A stretch of DNA of 64,000 nt from Emergomyces orientalis (lineage: Eukaryota > Ascomycota > Eurotiomycetes > Onygenales > Ajellomycetaceae), in contig MOWL01000048.1 of NCBI GenBank assembly GCA_002110485.1, positions 1 to 64,000 on the forward strand, read 5' to 3'. A model generated the notes under the pieces. The model was not told where the DNA came from and ran no database searches. It worked only from the letters and a program-made list of their open reading frames with translations. Made by a program: the position numbers and the translations under genes. This document shows, piece by piece, positions 11,791-21,290 of this stretch; position 1 is the first letter of the stretch; each line of letters begins with the position of its first letter.

Positions 11791-12125
11791 AAAAATAGTT
11801 AAAAAAACTCTTTCTTCTATATAAAAAGCTGTGCTGTCTTTGAATATTGATATTTTTATTGATTAAACTGAAGAACATGTTGCATGATGAGAAGTAGCTC
11901 ACTCACTTATGTGATTCACTCACTTGTAGATTATGTTATTGGTTCAGCCATAGTGGTATATATACCCTATGGTAAAAGGGTTGCCATGCCCATACAGCCG
12001 TACCCGGCATGAAACCACACAATGATCAAATTTCATCAAAATTTAAAGAACTGTAACATTGAATAATGAACATAATACTTTTCATTGTTTACTAATTTTT
12101 CCCCATTTATTAATTAACAACTCAG
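11791..12125. other. Intergenic, repeat-island border
   Basis: The first 200 bases are still CpG-free. Normal composition returns from about 11998. No gene is seen. The minus-strand gene that follows probably has its 3' UTR here. Confidence 0.4.
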
Positions 12126-13330
12126 TCACTTCCTCTGTTGCACTAAAGCATTATCAGGAAGCTCCACTGGACCTCTTGATCTTTTCTGGGCTGCGGGCAA
12201 AGTTTTATCGGCCGCATTGCCTTTACTTTCCCCAACCACTCCTGGCGAGTCAGAATCAGCGGGTAGCTCGGATAGCGGACTACCACCAAGCAGCTCTGGC
12301 TTGCTGTAAGTATCATCGTCCTTCTCCGTCATCGTATTTTCCTCTTGTCTCTTTTCTGCTGCGGTGGGAGTGGGTGGCCGTGCTTCCTCAGTTGCGGATG
12401 CCTTCTTTTTAGCCTTTTGTTGTCTTCCCAGGACAAAAAACAATGCTGCGATGAGACCCATTATTAGCACTGCTGCAACAACTCCACCAGCTATGCCGCC
12501 TTTTGCTCCTGCTGATAAGCCTGCTGAACCGGTGCTTGGAAGCTCGGAATTGGTAGCGGTGGGAGGGTTGGTTGTTGTAGGTGGTATTGAGGATGTGGTA
12601 AGCGGCAATGAAGATGTAGTAGACGATATAGTAGAAGGTGATGCGGATGTAGAAGAACTCTTATTAATGTCTTCGTTTTTCAGGCAACACTGAACGTCAT
12701 TGGGTCCGATACATGGCCATGGCTATACCGTTTGGACCCAGAACAAAATGAAAAGCTTAGCGCGCCGCTCGTAATAAAGTTTCAAAAGTGCAAGAGAGAA
12801 AGCAGTTATCGTATTAATAGAAGAATGATGAAATAATTGGATCTTACCGGACCCGTGCCCTCGAAATATTTGCCATCCCTCTCGCATCTCCTGCCGATAG
12901 TGCTTTGACAAAAGCCAGACCCTTCGGGGAGAACGCATTTATGCAACAAGCAACACTTCAGTTGAAACAATGTTAGAATAATATGTTGATTTAGTCAATA
13001 ATCACGGTTTCTGACTTCTCTAGGACCATCTCCTTGAGGACAAAGATTCCTGTCCGTTTCAAAGAATCCCCTACCTATAACCACAGTTAGCAAGAATAAA
13101 TAAACATAAAATTTAAGCACATCGTACGAACAAGATCCAGCTTCAACACAGTCCCCTCTGCCGAGTCCCGTTTGGCATTTGACAACGTCTTGTCGGAGGA
13201 AGAGATGTTTGGCTGCCGCTAATTCTAGAGGCTGGATCCCGTTTCGCTCGCGGTCTCCGCGCGTGCTCTTCTGTAGTCTTTCGGGGGCTCTGGGGAACAT
13301 CATAGTAATTTGACGGCCAGCTTTGTGGGA
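12126..13330 (-). CDS. Cysteine-rich, Ser/Thr-stalked single-pass membrane protein (function unknown)
   Basis: Three 3' exons are supported: about 13074..13016, 12955..12848 and 12722..12126 (donor and acceptor at 12847 and 12723 fit in phase 0). They encode two copies of a cysteine module, the clearer one reading GFCQST..RRC......F..GPPWPCIGPNDVQCC. This resembles the CPGPxxVQCC modules found at the front of fungal secreted wall-active proteins. After it come a Ser/Thr/Pro-rich stalk, a small-residue-rich membrane helix (GGIAGGVVAAVLIMGLIAAL) and a basic stop-transfer (KAKKKA), then an acidic tail of about 100 residues. The layout suggests a cell-surface protein. The 5' end is not solved: upstream codons down from 13330 (KCQTGLGRGDCVEAGSC) look like the first module, but no signal peptide is evident, so the gene may be incomplete or broken. 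It sits beside the repeat island. Confidence 0.6.
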
Positions 13331-14255
13331 GAAGCTGGGTCGCACTTTTAAACAGTCGAAGTGCTTTTATGTTCGAAACAACACAAAAAATGGGTAAGAC
13401 ACAATCTCATTCCTTGATTCTGAAGTCAACAAAGTTTGCCTTCTTCAGCTGGTTGATGCACATTATAACTGGCAGCGAGCTAATCGTGTAAGCTGGCGCT
13501 CGCTGGGTCCTCAGAGTTGCCACAAAACGGGATCATCGTTCCACGTCGGTAGCGCAGCTTGGCTTTTTTCTAGGCTCTCCCCCAGGTTTTGAATCTGTGA
13601 CCAGGCTGCAGATGTATTGCCCAATCATCGCATGGTATGTGATACAGAGAGACTCAACACCCCTGGTCTTGAATTTCACAAATGCTCGGGGACCGCGTCG
13701 ATCCTCGTATTTTCCCATCGTGCTCTTTGACCATGGGACCGGCTCGTATTATTCTCACGCAGCGGAGCACAGGCTGTTCGAAAGCATGAATATAATCCTT
13801 GTCTGGCGATATTATTCGGTCCACTCGCGTTGGCGATCATCAGGCTGCCACCCACTCTTCCCGACTTTAGAGTCTCCCTTTGCAGAGCCTCACCAGAGTC
13901 CTCTGTCGTTTCATCGAGTCCCACGATATCAATGGTCATGGAAGAATAGGCCCTGTCTAGTGTGGGGTTTCAAAGGACAGAAAAGGGCACCTGGTTTTCT
14001 TGTTCGGAGAGTTCAAGACATGCATCTGAAAGTGAGGTCCATTTAAACGTTCGTTATGGTGGATACAGCTAGCCCTTGGCGCCCTTCTGTTCAGGGGTAT
14101 ACCCAAGGTTGCCATACATTGATCACCTACCTCTACTTCAGTAGCAAAACTAGGTAATTTTCACCGTAGCATCATGCCAATGAAAGCCCAAGTGCCAGAT
14201 GAAAGGACCAAAAAATAATTTTTTACGTCTCAAATCAGACAAAAGGAAAAGAAAC
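13331..14255. other. No gene supported
   Basis: Several short open frames exist on both strands (longest about 149 codons, plus strand, 13597 to 14046), but none has a domain I recognise or a consistent exon structure. It could hold the missing 5' exon of the cysteine-rich gene or a degraded gene. Confidence 0.35.
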
Positions 14256-14363
14256 CGACACCAGCAGATTCGAACCTGTGCTCCCGAAGGAAATGCCTGG
14301 ACTAATTTCTCCAGAATTGGAAGAGGAGGCAGGGTATCGCGTTAACCACTCCACCATAATGCC
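14256..14363 (-). tRNA. tRNA-like sequence (Ser/Leu type or tRNA-derived relic)
   Basis: The minus strand has an A box (TGGTGGAGTGG) 8 bases from the 5' end and a B box (GGTTCGAATCT) near the 3' end. The ends GGCATTA and TGGTGTC can form a 7-bp acceptor stem with three G-T pairs, followed by a G discriminator as in serine tRNAs. The D arm folds, and the 108-base length would allow a long variable arm plus an intron. However, I could not fold a convincing anticodon arm: TGCCT/AGGCA pair but place C, not U, at position 33. It may be an intron-containing tRNA, a pseudo-tRNA or the head of a tRNA-derived SINE. Confidence 0.4.
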
Positions 14364-14665
14364 TTAACGGTGACGTACGCAGTGCCTGCCCGTAGTTTGG
14401 CTGTGACTGATGAAATATGCGCTCTGTATGGGGAACATTTGTTTGCAATCCCGCCCCCCCTAAAACAAAAGGGGCGACGGTTTTTATATTCTGATATGTA
14501 GAGTACATACATATATATATATGCACATGACCCAGGGCGCAACCTCAGGTGTGCCCGGTGCTTCATCTCTCTCTCTTTCTCTCTCTTTATCTCTCTTTCT
14601 CACTCTGAGGACAGCAGATGCTGATCCCCGGTAATCCAAAGCTTCACTAAAAATTGATTGAATAG
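14364..14665. other. Intergenic with CT-rich simple sequence
   Basis: Contains a short TA run near 14510 to 14522 and a CT-rich microsatellite at about 14566 to 14602. No gene is visible. Confidence 0.4.
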
Positions 14666-14864
14666 TGTGGGAGCCGTGGGCTTCCTAGTACGGACTAGCG
14701 CCCCGCACACAGCATATAGCCCCCAGTACGTCCGTAGATAGCTGCTAATACAACCACTCAGACGCCCAACAAATAGAACTGTAGTGCATGGGGTTTTTAG
14801 CCCAGTAATGAGCAAGCTCATTACATGGTTTTCCCTGTTAGATAGTATATATAGCTCTCCCACA
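14666..14864. repeat. 199-bp element with TGTGGGAG/CTCCCACA ends (solo LTR or MITE-like)
   Basis: The segment begins TGTGGGAG and ends CTCCCACA, a perfect 8-bp terminal inverted repeat with TG..CA ends as in LTRs. It contains no coding sequence. The flanks (AATAG and TATCC) are not a direct duplication, so the insertion may be old or the borders slightly different. A solo LTR is the simplest reading. Confidence 0.5.
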
Positions 14865-15050
14865 TATCCTTGCGATTAAGTGGTGTATAAAATAATAATA
14901 ATAATATATGCGCATGGTCTACTCTAATAATAAAAGGTTAGGCCAAGATTCTCTCAGGAGGAGTAAGGAAAACAATCATAAGTGCTCGGATGATAGTTAA
15001 ATAAGCCGTTGTTGGTACGTGTATATAAATATCGTACAAGAATCCCTCCA

Positions 15051-16527
15051 TCAAGAGAGCCCTAAGGCATCTCTGACTGATCTCAGCGTAATGTCGGCAT
15101 TTTCCCTGGCGACCTTTGCGCCATCTTCCGCAATAGTGTCAACGTAGCCCGAGGTGTTGTCTGTAAGTTCCAAATACTTTTCCCGGATCCCCTTCAAATG
15201 CACCGTGACGGCCTCGGCCACATGCTCCTTGAAAGCCCGCATGCTCAAGGACTGGTGTTCCCGCCCCAGTTCTGTAAAGGATCTGCTTCCGTCTCCTCCC
15301 TGAACATGACCGAGAATCTCAATAAGGTTGGAAACACCGGGTCTCCTGGACGGGTCGTAGCTGATTCCGGGTTCAGAGTCTGTGAGAGCAAGTTTTATCT
15401 TTTGGTGAATTTCCTCCGCCGAGTCTGTGAGGAGGATTCGAGATCGGGGGTCGGTGTGCGATTTGGACATTTTTAATGTTGGCTGTTTGAGCGACATAAC
15501 GCGCTTAGCCGGGGCTGGTTTCGGGTTCTTCGTCAGCATCTGAGACGTGTACATGCGCAGAACTATGATGATCGGCATAACGCTTACATATCAGTGCAGC
15601 TGGCATGGTGAGCACCGGACCGTATATGTGATTGAAACCGTTTGCAACTTCTCGCGTAAACTCAAGATGCTGCTTTTGGTCCTCCCCTACAGGCACATCG
15701 GTTGCCCTGAATGTCAATTATCAGTGCCCATTCTAGTATATGTAGCAAACGGGCTGCTTTTTCCATACCTATGGACCAGGACATCCGCCGCCTGGAGCAC
15801 AGGGTAGGAAAAGAGCCCAAGTTTTAGCCGCGACTTAGCGTCCGAATTTTCCAACGTAGATTCCGCTGGCAATTGGAGTTTACTCTGTGATGATTAGCAA
15901 AAGAGCTCTCTCTCCGTATGGCGCCGAGTTCCGCCCGCTATTAGGGAGCCGTACTCACTTTCCACTGCGTCATCCGTGATAGGTATCCCATCGAAGATAT
16001 CGTGCTTAAGACCCACATCAATTCGGAATGCGCTGGAACCTAGCTGCTGTTAGCCAGCAAGTAACCATCTGATTGCATTTTCATTGCGTCCCCCCTCGGA
16101 AAACAGGCCGTACTGCAGACTGAAAAAAGACAGCTGATCGTTTCGGGTCAATCCCAACTGCTATCAATGTAGCTAGCAGCTGGCTTCGCCATCGTCGAAG
16201 AATTGTAGGGTCCTGCGGAACGGTGAGGGCATGGAGATCCACGATCGAAAATATCAATTTCGTAGAAGGCACAGCTTCGTTTTGAAGGAGAACCCATTGT
16301 CGCAGCGCACCTAGGTAGTTGCCCAAGTGAGGAACTCCGGTAGGCTGAATACCAGAGAAAATGATGCGGCCGTCAGAGGTGGGAGGATTCGGGTCGGTTG
16401 AGGTGCTTGCGCTTCGTTGACATTGCCGGGCACAGAGTGAACAGGAGGGATTCAATTGTCGGTATAATAGCCTAGTAGCAATTCGCAGGGAGTATCTCGG
16501 GTGTGCCCGCTGGAATATAGCGGACAT
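15051..16527 (-). CDS. MSW1: Mitochondrial tryptophanyl-tRNA synthetase
   Basis: Five exons, 16527..16114, 16039..15959, 15884..15769, 15706..15616 and 15539..15051, join in frame to 396 aa. The enzyme charges mitochondrial tRNA-Trp. It is a class I synthetase: the HIGH-type motif is PHLGNYLGAL (about residue 72), the family blocks VPAHSELMWVLSTISS, YPVLQAADVL and VPVGEDQKQHLEFTR follow, and KMSKS is in LKMSKSHTDPRS. The first 45 residues are Arg/Ser-rich with few acids, as in a mitochondrial presequence. Length matches fungal mitochondrial TrpRS, and no second TrpRS type (cytosolic, longer) fits. The intron between exons 4 and 5 has a GTGCTC donor and is the least certain boundary. It lies head-to-tail with the S10 gene, 391 bp apart. 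Confidence 0.93.
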
Positions 16528-16918
16528 ATTTTAACTTGCGACCAATTGAAGCTTTTGGGGAGATGTTGCGGATGGTGGATTGACGGTTAAACACCCGTAC
16601 GTCTACAAAATTGCCTCACGTGCCTGGGAGGCCGCCTAGGTCACTGCCGGCTCTAGTAGGCGTTTAACGCGGACAATACGATAGCCAATACCGGCGTAAA
16701 CAGAGACCATTGACTTTTCTTTGGGCTATGATTTATATATACGGATTGTATTGATCACATATAGATGTTTTCGTGAAAAAAAGAATGGGGAGCTTAAATG
16801 GTATGGTCGTATTGAATTTGAAATTTGTATTGTACACACGCAAAAACGAAACAAAGAAATGGCCCGATGATATATACAAGCTCCATGTATGTAAATCCAC
16901 TTGTAAAAAATCCCGATC
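16528..16918. other. Intergenic: TrpRS promoter and S10 3' UTR
   Basis: This gap separates two genes on the minus strand. It is mixed in composition, with an AT-rich part at 16725 to 16780. No further gene is seen. Confidence 0.4.
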
Positions 16919-17959
16919 TCACCGGCTATTGTTATTCATAAATTTCCTTCTGTCTACCAACTCAGCAACTGATTCCGCCTTCTCAAATGCCGTCTTGCTG
17001 GAGCCGAAGTTGGCAAGTTTCTCCTCAATTGCACTATCCAATTCAGCAGCCGTCTCATCCATTAATTTCCCAACACCTAAAAAGTAATTCGATTAGTACT
17101 ACCCCATCGCACGCATGGATATATCGAGGAAGATCTGGGGAACCCTCATACCTATGGGACTATGGTCCCAAACATTCGCCTTCATGCCAACACCGTGGAA
17201 CGCATGTTTTCGCAGAAAGGCCAGCCACGTTTGAACGACATCGGGATGGCCATCTTTAATCTGGATTAGCCGACGAAGCGTTATTCTCTCAAAGTTCTCC
17301 TGGGACTTCTTGTGAGCGAAATTGCTTTTTAGGACGGTCCAGCGCTCCGTGATCCGTGGGAGAGGGGTAGGTCCGAAAGCGGGGAGATTCAGGTAGTATG
17401 CTGCTCTGAGCGCAAAATCGGCAAAGAACTCGACATGCCGAGCGCTGTATGATCTGAGCTGGAGATCACAGACTGGGAGGCCGAATTCTGCTTTTCGTCG
17501 CAAGGGCTTCAGGTATACGGCTTGCACGCTGCGTGGTAGTCGGAATTTGCTGCCGATCTGGTCTAATCTCTCTCCCCTATAACAAGTAAGCACGAAGCCT
17601 GAAATTGGGAAAAGGTAACGACAGGGAGCCTGTACCATTCCTTCGGAGTGCTATCGAGAGGTGCTGAGCGTGTGCTGTAGGAAGGAGGATAACCATTAGC
17701 AATTGGCAATTTAATCGGAATATCATAGGACTGCACCGACATTATTTCGTTAGAGGCAGCAATACTGCTAGGATTCTGCACGTTGGTAGAACCATTATCC
17801 TGGGTCGGGGGATGTGACGTTGAAATGGGACGAAATGGACTCGATATCTGCAAGATGGGTTAGACATTTGGCCCATGATTTGGGAGGGAGACCCATGCTA
17901 CACGCCTTTAGTCTCTTAGTACTTCTCCATGCAGAACGCATGGTGTTCGTGGAAAACAT
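16919..17959 (-). CDS. RSM10: Mitochondrial small-subunit ribosomal protein uS10m
   Basis: Four exons, 17959..17904, 17839..17636, 17576..17152 and 17076..16919, give an open frame of 280 aa. Exon 1 encodes MFSTNTMRSAWRSTKRLKA, a basic, acid-free presequence. The middle is poorly conserved. The S10 domain is unmistakable in exon 3: LPRITERWTVLKSNFAHKKS, FERITLRRLIQIKDGHP, VVQTWLAFLRKHAFHGVG. The C-terminal exon (VGKLMDETAAELDS...) is helical. In the mitoribosome this protein sits in the head of the 37S subunit. The exon 1/2 boundary is the weakest point: a TTGCAG acceptor 15 bases upstream looks better but does not keep the frame. It is divergent from the nucleoside phosphorylase gene. Confidence 0.9.
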
Positions 17960-18653
17960 ATTGAAGGAAGAAGGAAGTTCCCCTGATCTGATACCGACGG
18001 AGCTTGTTCCTCTTGATATCGAAAACCAGCAGCAATTATTCGTTCTGGGCGATTTCAAAAGTTCTGAATATGTGTTACATAACCAGGGTGGCAATCCACT
18101 ACCCAATCACAGCTTCCATTCAGAGGTACTTCGCATTGTTAGCCATTCGCACATATCTGAAGGTACCAAATCCCCAGCACCATCTTTCTACTATGGCATG
18201 AAGCAACTGAAAGTAGACGTAGCATTCTTTAGAGAGCGTTGTCTTCCCTAGATGCAAAATGTCCAAAATGTCACATTGGCACTAATTGGGTTCAATTATT
18301 CTTTTTTTTCGGAATCTTCCGTTGAACTCACTGGGCAGGATTTGAGGCGGGCGACTCCGTCAATGGATGTGGGCAGGCAAACGAGTGCACGATGTTTATT
18401 TAAATAACCACTTCCCTAGTCCACTTGGTTTTTTAAAGCATCCGTTGTTTAGCCTCACGCCTTGGTATATTTATACATTTGACTCCATCATAGGCTCTTA
18501 CACATAATCTATCCCGAAATCCAAATTGTCAGATATTCACGGTTCTTGAACAAATATATTTACATCCACGAACAATTCCCACATATTCTCCTGTCCCCTC
18601 TCCAGTCTCTTTTCATAACATCTACCATAAATATCTGCAGCAAAAAATACGAG
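17960..18653. promoter_or_regulatory. Divergent intergenic region, RSM10/PNP
   Basis: Almost 700 bp lie between two start codons pointing apart, so both promoters must be here. A 145-codon open frame at 17814 to 18251 on the plus strand overlaps RSM10 antisense and has no recognisable product. Confidence 0.45.
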
Positions 18654-20100
18654 ATGGGCGAGCAATCCATCTTCCAACAAGCGCAGGAATCCTGTGCCTA
18701 CCTGCGCGAGCGCCTGCCAGTCGAACTCCAAAAGCCACGATTTGCGATAATCTGCGGATCAGGCCTGGGCGGACTTGCAGCGTCGGTGAACCCAAGCCCA
18801 AAAGCAGAGTTTGAGTACGGATCAATTCCGCATTTTCCCATCTCAACAGGTAAATTTTGATGCATTTTTTTTCTTTATTTTATTAAACAAAGAATAAAAA
18901 AAAGATAAATATAATTACATCTACTATCTATCGATATATATGTTAAATGTTCACTCTGAGCAGTACCTGGCCATGTTGGCAAACTCGTCTTCGGTACCCT
19001 CGGGGCGAATATCCCTGGTGTGCTGATGGTTGGTCGATCCCAGTACGTTTCTCCCCCAAAAATTACCTACCTAACGGAAATCTGATTGTTATCTAACCTG
19101 CCTGGCTAAAAGTTACTATGAAGGTCACTCAGCGGACAGGATCACGTTTCCTGTCCGGCTATTCAAGCTACTAGGGATCGAAATGATTGTCGGTAAGATT
19201 TATTTGGCGTTATAATTATATGATTATATATATAATATTGCTATTCTCTTTATACTGGATCAAACTTAATAATACTTATATCCATATGAATTCAGTCACA
19301 AACGCGTCTGGAGGACTGAACCCTGAATATGAGGTTGGGGACATCGTTGTGCTCAATGATGTATGGCTTCGTCCTCTTCCCTGCAATAACCATACGCCAA
19401 ACATGGGGAGCTGACGCTGTGATAGCACATCTTTATTGCCGGTCTTGCCGGAACGCATCCGCTCCGTGGTCGGAATGAAGAGGAATTCGGCGTCCGGTTC
19501 CCTCCTCTGTCAGATGCGTACGATATTGGGCTTCGCAGGACAATCCACCATGCTTGGGGAAAAGTGATACCCCCAGAAAATAAACGACGCCTGCATGAGG
19601 GTGTCTATGCATTTGTTGGGGGGCCAAGGTAGGACGATCGTCAATATTGTTCTATATATATGTATACTTGACTTTGACACGAGTAAGATGCTGACCAGTA
19701 TAACAAGCTATGAGACCAGAGCTGAGTGCCGGCTATTACGCCAGCTAGGTGCAGACCTCGTTGGGATGTCAACGGTACCTGAAATCATAGTGGCAAGACA
19801 CTGTGGGATCAAGGTACTCGCACTGAGCTTGGTGACGAATAAAGCGGTCTTGGCTCCGGTCCCACGTGGAGATGACAGGCTTCTGCAAACTTCGACGGTG
19901 GAAGAGCTAAACGCCATCGTCGAGGAGGGCAAGGCGACGCATGAAGAAGTTCTTGAGGCGGGCCAGCTTGCAGCCGTAGATATGCAGGTAAGTGGTAGCA
20001 TCCCTTTGCTTGTTCTACGTGGTGTAACTGATATGGCTCGCTGTGGTAGAAATTGGTACAGCAAACGCTGGTGGATACTTTTGCGGTCGCTGACAACTAA
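18654..20100 (+). CDS. PNP1: Purine nucleoside phosphorylase
   Basis: Seven exons, 18654-18849, 18964-19042, 19113-19192, 19296-19360, 19426-19628, 19708-19987 and 20050-20100, join to 317 aa. The enzyme cleaves (deoxy)inosine and (deoxy)guanosine with phosphate, in the cytosol, for purine salvage. Trimeric-type PNP motifs are present in order: phosphate loop ICGSGLGGLA, GRSHYYEGHS, VTNASGGLNP, a base-binding region GPSYETRAECRLL, VGMSTVPEIIVARHCG, and the purine-contacting Asn in SLVTNKA. Length is close to the human enzyme. All introns are 52 to 114 bp and several contain a CTAAC-like branch site. Start chosen as the only ATG that opens the conserved N-terminus. It converges with FCF2, 130 bp away. 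Confidence 0.95.
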
Positions 20101-20230
20101 TTGGATGGTTTTTCATTTATCGATCCGGTTTTTTGGAGTTGGATGCCGAACGGAGTTAGGGATTTGATAGCTCCTTGGGCTACCTGGGTAGATTCCATAT
20201 AAATTTGGAAGTAGAATCATGAAGAGCACT

Positions 20231-21290
20231 TCAACCAAACTTTCTTCCCCCAGAACGTTTTGCTTTGACAGCTTTGTAGTGGGCCGTCTTGCCGCTCGTT
20301 TTGGCGGACTGGATTTCTTCATACTTTCGGCGGAAGCGGCCTGTCTCCTGCTCGGTAGCCATAGCTTCTTCCACGAAGGTCCGTTTGCGTAGTTTCTTGG
20401 GGATCCGAGAGCTGAAGAACTCAGTGGGGCCCTCGATTATGGTACCGACTTGGGAGTATTCGGGCGCCTTCGCTTTGCTATTGTCTTTCTTATAGTGTCG
20501 GCGGGGGTCGAGCACCGGTCTCATTCGGAGAAGCTGGAGATCCCTCTTCAGTTCTGGGGTGAGGTTTGTCTTAGGTAAATCGAACCAGTCGGATCCTGCT
20601 GTTGGTTTCTCCATTGGCTAATAATAAGGGTCAGTACATTATTTCTCCAAATCCAACAAAAAAAAACCTTACAAAAAAAGAGAAGTGCAGGAATGAGAGA
20701 GTGCAAGGTGTTCAGAGTAACTATGAATAAAAAGGACTTTCACGGAAGCAGCGTAGCCCAAGACGGACTAGTATAACTGCATCAAGCGCTAGAAGCGGTA
20801 AAATATCTTCATCATAACACCATGTTGACAAAAAGAGCAAAGCGGAAGGGTGGGGTTAAGAGAATTGAAAATTAGGTAGCTAACCTTTTTGCTTTTGGAA
20901 TCAGAACCTTGGGGAATTGAACGGATGGCTTCTGAAAGTTTTTTCTGCTCAGCAGTCACGGCCCGAGACTGGTCAAAGGCCGCAACTTCGTTCTGTTCAC
21001 GAATATAGGGCTGAACGGTTTGAGTGGAATCAAGCTTGGGGAGGCTATTCAAATACTAATTAGCATATTCGGAGGGAAGTTTGCAGACAGCGAAATAAAT
21101 ATACTGAAGAACGAGAACCATACCGTAAGGAGTTAGATGAGGCCACTGCATCAACTGAAGCAAGCGGAATGGAATCTCCTTGGGAATCAGAACGAAGCCG
21201 TGTTTCTGCTTCCAGGAGAAGGGACTGGATCTGTTCGTCTGACAAAATTTCGTCCTCGAGCGAGGTGGTATTGGGAGTTTGCACAGACAT
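20231..21290 (-). CDS. FCF2: Fcf2 pre-rRNA processing protein
   Basis: Three exons, 21290..21124, 21044..20885 and 20617..20231, give 237 aa. Fcf2 works in the nucleolar SSU processome in early cleavages of pre-18S rRNA. The Fcf2 domain fills exon 3: SDWFDLPKTNLTPELKRDLQ, LRMRPVLDPRRHYKK, VGTIIEGPTEFFSSRI, KKLRKRTFVEEAMA, then a basic tail (HYKAVKAKRSGGRKFG). The N-terminal exons encode an acidic, low-complexity region with LEDEILSDEQIQSLL. The last intron is long for this locus (267 bp). Confidence 0.93.

Larger units (their letters stand above)
5041..11998. other. AT-rich, nearly CpG-free block
   Basis: Reading the whole stretch I find only two CG dinucleotides, at 9574 and 10388, where well over a hundred would be expected even at this low GC content. 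TG and CA remain common. The block contains the LINE and about 780 bases in front of it that have no clear coding sequence. The pattern fits CpG-directed C-to-T mutation of repeats (RIP-like, or deamination of methylated C). Confidence 0.85.

Noticed and set aside
12530..12550. LPSTG in the cysteine-rich membrane protein, like a bacterial sortase anchor
   Set aside because: Fungi have no sortase system, the following segment is a normal membrane helix with a long cytoplasmic tail, and the motif falls in a Ser/Thr-rich stalk where it can arise by chance.
17814..18251. 145-codon plus-strand frame
   Set aside because: It overlaps RSM10 exon 1 and promoter antisense, has no recognisable domain, and the minus-strand exon chain explains the region.
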